A DNA stretch of 64,000 nt from Nemertoderma westbladi. Lineage: Eukaryota > Xenacoelomorpha > Nemertodermatida > Nemertodermatidae. The DNA lies in the NCBI GenBank assembly GCA_032718475.1, contig JAUCBJ010008647.1, positions 1 through 64,000 on the forward strand. Reading direction: 5' to 3'. The notes below the pieces were generated by a model. It had not been told where the DNA came from. It ran no database searches and worked only from the letters and a program-made list of their open reading frames with translations. This document shows, one piece after another, positions 49,144-56,625 of the stretch (its first letter is position 1; each line of letters begins with the position of its first letter). The position numbers were made by a program, and so were the translations under genes.

Positions 49144-49877
49144 TAGGAATGGACTGCCCGACGGCCCACGAGAGAACAAAGACGGTCTTCGGCGAAGACA
49201 GGCAGCGGGACCCGACGGCGATCCTCACGCCGTTCGGATGGACGCTTAGCGGCCCAGTTAAAACCAAGATTCCATCCAGAGTGACGGAGACATCAGGGTG
49301 CATGTTACCAGGCACCGTAGACACGGAGGTTGAAGAGGAGAAACAGGAGATAGTAGAGCCAGACAGGGAAGTAACAGTAAGAGAGTGGGCGGAGGAGAAT
49401 GGATTTCCCAGCAAGTATCGGTATGGAGATGGAGAGGAGTGGACGGCGAGATGTCCGGAGGAGTGTCCGGTGGAGTGTCAGGAGGACAATAGTCCAGAGC
49501 AGTGTCTAGAGGAGTGTCCAGAGGAGTGTCCGGAAGAGACGCCGGTCCGGTTGAGAGGCATACCGACAAGGGGGAGCTCGAGTAGGAAGACAGGATGGAA
49601 AGGGATAGGACTATTGTTGTACCTTCTGTTTTGCCTGTTCTTTCACTTTCTATTCATTCTGCCGCCGGGAGATAACAAGGTGGGAGGTGGCATTTTGATG
49701 CCAGGAGACGAGAAAGTTAAGAAGGCGGTGGAGAGACCCGATTTCAGGGTGGCAGAAGAGAGAGAACCAATTCCTGGTGAGTTGGAATTGGTGGAGAGAG
49801 TGTGGCAAAGAATAAGAGGACGTATAAAGGAGGCAGTGGGAGAGTGCCTACTGGAAAAAGGGGCACTTCAGAGTTAA
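48954..49877 (+). CDS. Protease end fused to Cys-rich membrane segment
   Basis: Its first 40 or so codons are an out-of-frame shadow of gag. From about 49078 it is the true continuation: FSIPEVDVRKVSIIVGMDC, then TPFGWTLSGP as at the start of D pol. About 49320 it leaves pol. Then come Glu/Cys repeats (PEEC units, 49450-49545), a basic stretch and a strong hydrophobic span (GIGLLLYLLFCLFFHFLFIL, 49606-49665), and a hydrophilic tail ending EAVGECLLEKGAL, which resembles the last codons of D integrase (RAVGKCCLLEG). So an internal stretch of pol was replaced. I recognise no family for the new part. It has no signal peptide or fusion-peptide features of an envelope protein. Confidence 0.6.
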   Translation: MQDISDCTGMQLWGDDRPHPCDRIDKHQRQATNQHRSRTIYSTFLDGIDFSIPEVDVRKVSIIVGMDCPTAHERTKTVFGEDRQRDPTAILTPFGWTLSGPVKTKIPSRVTETSGCMLPGTVDTEVEEEKQEIVEPDREVTVREWAEENGFPSKYRYGDGEEWTARCPEECPVECQEDNSPEQCLEECPEECPEETPVRLRGIPTRGSSSRKTGWKGIGLLLYLLFCLFFHFLFILPPGDNKVGGGILMPGDEKVKKAVERPDFRVAEEREPIPGELELVERVWQRIRGRIKEAVGECLLEKGALQS

Positions 49878-50100
49878 GTCGTCCAATATTTTGGACTGAG
49901 GGGGGTGGGAATGAGGGCGAGACGCCCTTCCCACACAAATAATTATTTAATTAAAATAAATAACAAAATAATTAAATAATAAGATAAGTAGAAGGTAGAA
50001 AGTAATAGTTAGAAGAGATAGTAAGTAGTAGCAAGGAGTAGTAGAAAGTAGTAGTAGAGTGTTAGAAGGTGGCAGGGTAAGGGAGTGTGGTATATTAACA
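49878..50100 (+). other. Post-pol non-coding segment, element C
   Basis: AAGTCGTCCAATATTTTGGA and the following GGGGGGTGGGAATGAGGGCG text match the DNA just after D pol (56535-56610, minus), which ties C and D to one family. An A/T-rich ATTATTTAATTAAAATAAAT stretch follows. Confidence 0.7.
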
Positions 50101-50745
50101 TGCCACGAGTAGTAGCAGAGGGGTTGTGGGCACCGGAAGCGCCACGTAGAAAGTAGTAAGAGAGGGGTTGTGGGCACCGGAAGCGCCACATAGAAAGTAG
50201 TAAGAGAGGGGTTGTGGGCACCGTAAGTGCCACGTAGAAAGTAGTAAGAGAGGGGTTGTGGGCACCGGAAGCGCCATGTAGAAAGTGGTAGCAGAGAGTG
50301 GTTGTGGGCACCGCAAGCGCCACATAGATAGAGGTAGTAGAGTAGTAGAGAGGGCACATAGGGTGCCAGGTAGTAGAGTAGTAGAGAGGGCACATAGAGT
50401 GCCAGGTAGTAGAGTAGTAGAGAGGGCACATAGGGTGCCAGGTAGTAGAGTAGTAGAGATTGGCACATAGGGTGCCAGGTAGTAGAGTTAGAGGTAGTAG
50501 AGTAGTAAAGAGGGCACATAGGGTGCCAGGTAGTAGAGTAGTAGAGAGGGCACATAGGGTGCCAGGTAGTAGAGTAGTAGAGACGGGCACATAGGGTGCC
50601 AGATAGTAGAGTGGTTGTGGGCACCGCAAGCGCCATGTAGATGGAGGAAGTAGTAGTAGAGTGGTTGTGGGCACCGCAAGCGCCACGTAGATGGAGGTAG
50701 TAAGCAGAGTGGTTGTGGGCACCGCAAGCGCCACGTAGAAACTAG
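50101..50745. repeat. Two interleaved minisatellites, element C
   Basis: One unit (about 43 bp) contains GGTTGTGGGCACCGGAAGCG followed by CCACGTAGAAAGTAGTA. The other (39 bp) contains GAGGGCACATAGGGTGCCAG followed by GTAGTAGAGTAGTA. The second unit has a GGCACATAGGGTGCC inverted pair. Open frames across them are products of the repetition. Confidence 0.85.
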
Positions 50746-51255
50746 TAAGTAGAGTTAGAGTTAGTAGAGAGTTAGAGGGTTTTAGTTAGAGCTAGTAGAG
50801 TTAGAGTTAGTAGAGAGTTGGAGAGTTCTAGTAGAGTTAGGAGTTAGTTAGAGTTAGAGAAGTTAGATAGTTAGATAGTTAGCAAGTTAGACCTTAGATA
50901 AGGTAGATAGTATGATAGCACAGGGGTAGCATTAGAGATTAGGGCCTTAGGGAGTGGCAGAGAGTAGAGAGGAGTATGGAGAGGAGCTGCTGGCGAGAGG
51001 CAGAGCAGGCGAGTGCGATTCAGGTGTGGGGAGAGAGTAAGAGCGGAGTTAGAGCGGAGTTAGAGTGGTGAGAGTGTTGGGGAAACAAAAGTTGTGTGAA
51101 AGAAGCGCACGATCGGCCCGACACGAGACGCCAGAGGGTAGTGACATCATACCCATAGGGAGCAGCCTGGAAAGCCGACTCCAAGAAAAAATAACTCCAC
51201 CCCACACCCGATAATAGATCGAGTTCCAGCGGAATTGAAGCGCACTTAGAGGTTG
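50746..51255 (+). other. 3' non-coding region of element C
   Basis: GAGTTAGAG-type short repeats up to about 50900, then a segment (about 51030-51250) that aligns with the 3' region of D (about 52670-52900, minus), for example GGGGAAACAAAAGT and CATACCCATAGGG. It has no counterpart of the accessory frames found in D. Confidence 0.65.
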
Positions 51256-51296
51256 ATGCTATCTTCTCTCCGGGAAGATAGCATGGGGGGGGGGAG
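51256..51296 (+). promoter_or_regulatory. Hairpin and polypurine tract, element C
   Basis: ATGCTATCTTC (51256-51266) pairs perfectly with GAAGATAGCAT (51274-51284) around a 7-nt loop TCTCCGG. Ten G, then AG, lead directly into the LTR at 51297. The purine run would prime plus-strand DNA. The hairpin is conserved in D. Confidence 0.8.
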
Positions 51297-51873
51297 TGTG
51301 AGCGTATTAAATTCCGCCTCACCAACCCCCATAAAGTGGGCCAGCGAGACCCTTAAGCAATATTGGGAGCACGAGGTTGATTACCAATAAACCTTGTATC
51401 ACCCCAATAAGTGGGGCAACAATAGGCCCCAAGAGGACACACACACAATGGGGGTCAGAGGTTACACCTCCGGGAGGGAGAGAGAGACAGCAGCGGGGGG
51501 AAGTACACCCAGGGAGATGGGAAGGTGACAAGTGAGTTATTAGCCAATGGGGGGAAGGCATCGGCTGATTAGTGTAATGCGGCCAACCGGTGCAATATAT
51601 TACCATGTCGGTGTATCATTCATTCACTTGTAGTAAGTCAGTTAGTTAGGACGGTACCGGAACTCTAATTACCGTCACCGTCATTCCTGTCATCTGCCAA
51701 TAGTACATATATCATTTACCAGTACACTTATATTATAACAACCATTATCATATACTATTATACCTTTGGAACTATATACACCGATCAATAACTCTTTCTA
51801 CCTTTCACACACACGGCGGGGACGCGTAGATTAGAAACCGGATAAACCGGGATCCTCCGTGGATCCCGTCACA
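51297..51873 (+). mobile_element. 3' LTR of element C
   Basis: 577 bp, TGTGAGCG...CCCGTCACA, intact. It contains a GCAATATATTACC TATA-like stretch and an inverted GGATCCTCCGTGGATCC pair near the end. It is followed by the ACAGT duplication. Confidence 0.9.
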
Positions 51874-52038
51874 ACAGTCACCTGTAATAATTAGTAAACA
51901 ATAACCTATAATTAGTAAACAATAACAGACAGAAAGACAGTCTCCTGTAATAATTAGTAAACAATAACAGACAGGACAGTCACCTGTAATAATTAGTAAA
52001 CAATAACAGACAGAAGGACAGTCACCTGTAATAATTAG
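51874..52038 (-). repeat. 42/63-bp satellite block 5
   Basis: About 165 bp of the same monomer between elements C and D, including the right ACAGT copy (51874-51878). It shows that both elements landed inside one satellite array. Confidence 0.9.
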
Positions 52039-52630
52039 TGTGACGGGATCTGCGGAGGATCCTGGTTTATCCGGTTTTTGGTTCCTAGTTTACGCGTCCC
52101 CACCGTGCGTGAAAGATATAAAGAGTTCTGGGTTGTTGATCAATCGATGTATATAAGTTCGGGATATAATATAATAGAGATAATAGCACAAATGGTTGAT
52201 GTATGATGTAATGTACCGGTAGGTGATATGTACTGGTGACGGGGGGCGGAGACGGTAACTAGACCTAACTGTAACTAACGGTACTGTCCTAACTAGCTGA
52301 CTTACTACAAGTGAATGAAATATTGCATGGACCGGTAATATATTGCACAGTTGGCCATATTGCTCTACCCAGTCGATGCTTCCCCCCAATTGGCTAATAT
52401 CCTAATTGTCGCCCCTTTACCTTCCCTGGAGTGTTTCCCGTTACTCCTGTTATTCCCTCTCTCTCTCAGGGGTGTAACCTCTGACCCCTTTGTGCGTATG
52501 TCCTCCGGGGTTTCCTTGTCCCCACTTTATTGGGGTGGTACGAGGTTGATATTGGATATCAACCTCGTGTTCCCAATATTGCTTAAAGCTCACTTTATGG
52601 GGCTGGTTAGTGGAATTGAATACGCTAACA
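52039..52630 (-). mobile_element. 3' LTR of element D
   Basis: 592 bp. Minus-strand TGTTAGCGTATTCAATTCC to GGATCCCGTCACA, aligned with the LTRs of B and C. It abuts satellite (ATAATTAG) on its low-coordinate side. Confidence 0.9.
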
Positions 52631-52668
52631 CTCCCCCCCATGCTATCTTCCCGGTAAGAAGATAGCAT
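52631..52668 (-). promoter_or_regulatory. Hairpin and polypurine tract, element D
   Basis: An 11-bp stem (plus strand ATGCTATCTTC 52640-52650, GAAGATAGCAT 52658-52668) with a 7-nt loop, sense TTACCGG. GGGGGGGAG next to the LTR is the purine tract. The stem is identical to C, and the loop keeps CCGG. Confidence 0.8.
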
Positions 52669-53337
52669 CCACCTCTAGTGCGCTACAATTCCACTGGATC
52701 TCGACCTAGTATCGAGTGTGGGATGGAACTATTTTTATTTTTTTCAGAGCCAGTTTTCCAGACCGCCCCCTATGGGTATGATATTGCTACCCTGTCTACC
52801 TGGCGTCCCGTGTTGGGCCGATCATGCGCTCCTTTCACACGACTTTTGTTTCCCCAACACTTTCGCCACTCTAACTCCACTCTATTCTCACCCTGACTCT
52901 CGCTACTTCTCCTCACCTCCGCTCTAACTTTCGGACTTCCCTGTCCCTCACTCGCCCTCTTGTTCCTCCCCCCCCACACTTGAGTCGCACTTGCACTCTC
53001 TCCGCACTTCGCACTATCGCTCCATCGCTCGACCCCTCCTTGGCTAACTCACTCATCTCTGACGAGTCCCATCCCCCTCTCCTGTGCCGTCGCACTCAGG
53101 AAATGTGAAGTCGTCTAGTGTCTCGTTCGTCATAGTCAGTCATCCCCCGGTCCAGTAGCTAATTGGAAAAAGGTTGAGTGACTATAGTACTTACTTCAAT
53201 TATATTTTGCTAAACTAATAATGATTACTACGTACGTACCTACTAATTGCACTTTTCAATTGTTTAAATTACTTAAATTTATACTTAGGAGTTCGCACGT
53301 CTCGCGTGGTGCCTTCCAGGCATATTACTCCGAAGTC
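52669..53337 (-). other. 3' non-coding region of element D
   Basis: The part nearest the LTR (to about 52900) aligns with C. The rest, up to the zinc-knuckle frame, is C/T-rich on the plus strand and has no supported gene. Confidence 0.5.
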
Positions 53338-54246
53338 CTAGTTCGTTCCACCAGCCTTTGGGAACCACCTCAAGTCTTTCCCTTTGTCTTCCCCCTCCCT
53401 GGGTCGTTTCCTGGTCACTGCCGCTCCTCTGGTCTTGTCTGCTTTCTGGCTTCTGACTCTCGCCGCCACCTCCTTGCTGATCCCGGTCGTCGACTCCTTG
53501 GGTGCCGGTGTTATTAGCTCCCGGTATCGCTTCGCGGGTGGCCCCTCCGAGTGGCCCTGTTGTCTCCCCCTGATGGCGTCCCATAGGATCATCTTCATTG
53601 CCCGCGGCACATGCTCCGCCAAGAAATCCCTAAACTCTCCTCTACTCTGTGGCGTCCACCTATACAAATACCTCTGCGTATTTATCACTCCGGCATATGA
53701 TGCCGCCGTCGCCACTTTCTGGTAGGTAAACGGAAGCCTCCGTTTGATAATCTCCATGTGAGCCTCCTGATTGATGTTAAAGAAGCCCCACCGGAACTCC
53801 TGGGCCTTCATACGTTGCCGAGTCATCGCCCCGACGTCGGCCCATTCCTCGAAGATCCTAAACTTCTCTTCGTCGTCCATCCAGTCGCACTGGCGTCCGT
53901 AATGTCCCCGAAAGTTACACTTCGAACATCGGTTATGCAACCGTGGTCACGCCCCCATCCTGTGGCTCGACTCACGGCAATAGAGACAACTAGTCCCTTT
54001 CTGGACCCGGTACAAACAGCTCCTTTCCTGATGGGTCTGTCTCCCACAGTAATCACAGCTGAGCACCAATGTCTCCCGCCCTACGTCGTCTTTCGTCCCA
54101 AGCGATCTCCGTGGTCTGTGGAGTCGCTGATAAGCAAACTTCCGGACGTTAGCGTCCCTATCTACGTCGATCTCCTCGCCCCTCTCGGGCATCGTCTCCC
54201 CGAATACTACCCTAGAGACTCCCCCGAACTCCCTGATGAAGTCCAA
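53338..54246 (-). CDS. Accessory zinc-knuckle protein, one in-frame TGA
   Basis: One frame from about 54246 to 53338, interrupted only by TGA at 53949-53947. It holds three CCHC knuckles in a row: CDYCGRQTHQERSC, then CLYCRESSHRMGA with TGA exactly where the last Cys belongs, then CSKCNFRGHYGRQC. A helical region follows (WADVGAMTRQRMKAQEF, RRLPFTYQKVATAA) and a Lys/Arg-rich tail. The first knuckles overlap the end of the exonuclease-like frame by 40 nt in the -1 frame, and the visible start is TTG, so this part may be made by frameshifting. Position (after integrase, before the LTR) is that of env, but there is no membrane segment. Confidence 0.6.
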
Positions 54247-55511
54247 CGAAGTTCGTCCAAGCCCGCTTGTTCCTCGAAGCCGTAGCTCTGTGCCCTAGCT
54301 TCCTCCTCCCTTTCTTCTGCTTCTCTCCTTTCCCGTCTGGCGACTTCTTCCAGTCGCTTCGCCTCTCGCCTATCCGTCTCTAGCTGCTCCCATCTCTGAC
54401 ACGGCGTATCCACCTCCCCGTCTACCAGATGTCGGCTGTTATAGTACACCGACTCGCCCTTCAGCCCCGGGTGGTCTACCAGACCCTCGAAAGCCGTCTT
54501 AAAGGCTCTTCTGTAGTTTAGGGGTGATCCCGATAATAGGAATGCCGTTGGTTCCCTCTCAATAATCACGGTCATGAATAGGTTAAGCAAACCTATCATT
54601 ATCCAGTCCTCCTGTAGGATATATCGCTTCTGATATACCTTTATAGCTCCTCTCCGGAATTGATACACCTCTTGTCTCCCTGGCCTCGCTCCCCACTTCA
54701 GTGAGTTCGCCAAGTCTGCTCCGTACTCCTCTCTGAACTTGCCCCAGTCCATCAGTTTGTGACACATGAGCCCCATTAACTGGCCCATCGCCACTGCCCC
54801 GCAATGTCCTGTGGTCTCTATTAGTCCCAATCCGTCCGGCGCTGTCATAGCCATGTACACCGTCTGCGTATCCAGAAGGTTGGGGGTGTCCGGACCGATG
54901 ATCCTCTCCGCGTCGTCGCGAATCGCCGATCCCACTTTTGTCCTCGACTTCTCTCTCACTAGTACTTGCACTGCCTTCGGCAGCCGGTTTAACTTCGGCC
55001 CATCCTTCTTTCCATACGTTCCTAGATCGAATAGGAATATGTCCCCATTTGGCACAGCCAAATGTAGGAGTATGGTTCTGGCTGACGCCGCCGATCCTCT
55101 CCTCGAACCCTCCTCGTCTTCCATGGTCCCCTCATCGTCCAGGACCATATACCCTTCTCTGCTGACGGACTCTACGAACCTCTTCCAATCCTTCCTCGGT
55201 GGATCCCTTGCGTACTTCGGAATCCCGAACTTCGCTTCGTCTCCTTTTATCACGTAGTGGAAATGCTCGAAGATCGCGTTGTCCAGCGACAGCGTCCCGT
55301 AGGTCCCGACCAGCCACTGTTCGTGCACCTCCCTGAAATGGTCCTGTAGCGCTCGCGCTGCGTGACCCCTCTCTAACCGTTCGTAGTATCCCCTCGTTCT
55401 CTCTTCCGGATGCCTCTTGGTGAAATCCACCAGTATCTCCTTTCCTCCTAGCTCCGCCTTTCTCTTTCGCACAAGTTTGCTTGCCATCTCGAACTTTACC
55501 CGATCGCTCAC
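54207..55511 (-). CDS. Accessory DEDD exonuclease-like protein
   Basis: 434 codons from GTG 55511. The first ATG is at 55487 (residue 9) and is the more likely start. Residues 120-310 follow the order of a DnaQ/DEDD 3'-5' exonuclease: motif I VLDDEGT (D125, E127), strand pair ILLHLAVPNGDIFLFDLG, motif II KVGSAIRDDAER (D199/D200), LLDTQTVYMAM (D214), and a final QKRYILQEDW (Y297, D302) that is one residue off the usual YxxxD. The C-terminus is an Arg/Glu coiled coil, then a Ser/Gly tail. The nearest overall resemblance is to EXD/WRN-type exonuclease domains. Substrate is unknown. Activity is uncertain because motif III is irregular. Confidence 0.55.
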   Translation of the reverse strand: MSDRVKFEMASKLVRKRKAELGGKEILVDFTKRHPEERTRGYYERLERGHAARALQDHFREVHEQWLVGTYGTLSLDNAIFEHFHYVIKGDEAKFGIPKYARDPPRKDWKRFVESVSREGYMVLDDEGTMEDEEGSRRGSAASARTILLHLAVPNGDIFLFDLGTYGKKDGPKLNRLPKAVQVLVREKSRTKVGSAIRDDAERIIGPDTPNLLDTQTVYMAMTAPDGLGLIETTGHCGAVAMGQLMGLMCHKLMDWGKFREEYGADLANSLKWGARPGRQEVYQFRRGAIKVYQKRYILQEDWIMIGLLNLFMTVIIEREPTAFLLSGSPLNYRRAFKTAFEGLVDHPGLKGESVYYNSRHLVDGEVDTPCQRWEQLETDRREAKRLEEVARRERREAEEREEEARAQSYGFEEQAGLDELRWTSSGSSGESLG

Positions 55512-55984
55512 CCGTTGGGTGGTGCCTTACCAAGGCGCAGTAGGGTGAGTGATAGGTTAAGGTGGTTTATCTCAGTTCGATGGCCTATCTCCCTCTGGAT
55601 TACTAAGTTAATTAGCCTATTTCCACTGCTTGATTTCTGTAGCTACCAAATTGTACCTAAATTGTGAATTTTGTCAGTTACTTTTATTATGTTCCAGAAT
55701 TTTCTTGCTGCTGTTACCATAATTTGTCAATTTCTTAGCTCTATCCTATTTTGGTATTTTTAATCTAATTCAATCCTACCATTGTGCTGTTACTTACTAT
55801 TGCCTATGGATTATTCTATTTCATAATCCACATTCTGGCCTACTCTGTGGGCTTGTGCAGTACAACAGTATGCGTCGCGCGGCCTACACGATTTATCCAG
55901 CTGTACTCATATGCCCCCTCTCGCTACTAACTACTAACTAATGTCTATACTATATATATATATCCCTCTACCTCTTACTCTTAC
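55512..55984. other. Non-coding spacer in element D
   Basis: T-rich DNA between the accessory frames and the minisatellite. A TATATATATA run lies near 55950. No gene is supported. Confidence 0.4.
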
Positions 55985-56490
55985 AAACCGGTACTACGTA
56001 CCCTCTTACTAACTTCTAACTCTCTCTAACTAACTAACTAATCGGTACTGCGTACCCTCTTACTAACCTCTAACTCCACTAACTAACTAATCGGTACTAC
56101 GTACCCTCTTACTAACCTCTAACTCCCTTAACTAACTAACGGTACTACGTACCCTCTTACCAACCTCTTACTTTCTCCAACTAACTAACGGTACTATGTA
56201 CCCTCTTACCAACCTCTAACTCTCTCCAACTAACTAACGGTACTATGTACCCTCTTACCAACCTCTAACTCTCTCCAACTAACTAATGGTACTACGTACC
56301 CTCTTACTAAACTCCAACTTCTGCCTACTGATGGTACTACGTACCCTCTTACTAACTAACTTCTGCCTACTGATGGTACTACGTACCCTCTTACTAACTA
56401 ACTTCTGCCTACTGACGGTACTACGTACCTTCTTACTAACTAACTTCTGCCTACTGACGGTACTACGTACCCTCTTACTAACTAACTTCT
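55985..56490. repeat. Minisatellite in element D, about 11 copies
   Basis: Plus-strand units contain CGGTACTACGTACCCTCTTA followed by CTAAC(T) runs. The spacing shortens from about 54 bp on the left to about 41 bp on the right. Each unit holds the palindrome GTACTACGTAC. It occupies the same place as the unrelated minisatellites of C. Confidence 0.85.
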
Positions 56491-56625
56491 ATCTACTGAC
56501 TTTCGCTTCTTATTATTTTTTATTTTATTTTTATTTTTATTGTGTAGGAAGGGCGTCTCGCCCTCAATCCCACCCCCCTCAGTCCAAAACTTGGACGACT
56601 AAACTACACTAAAAACCACACTAGT

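Larger units (their letters stand above)
46564..51873 (+). mobile_element. BEL/Pao element C, pol-less deletion derivative
   Basis: A complete insertion with ACAGT duplications. Order: rearranged 5' LTR, Gag-protease starting part-way into gag, a chimeric frame with a membrane span in place of pol, minisatellites, hairpin plus polypurine tract, and 3' LTR. It lacks RT, RNase H and integrase, so any mobility would need a relative such as D. By eye the two LTRs differ at about five positions over the 376 bp they share in direct orientation. Confidence 0.85.

Noticed and set aside
49606-49665. Envelope glycoprotein in element C
   Set aside because: There is a single hydrophobic span but no signal peptide, cleavage site or fusion-peptide features, and it is fused to protease.
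53947-53949. Selenocysteine codon as the main explanation
   Set aside because: No SECIS element was identified, and a one-base change from TGT or TGC is simpler. TGA also appears as a plain nonsense change in element A and the LINE.
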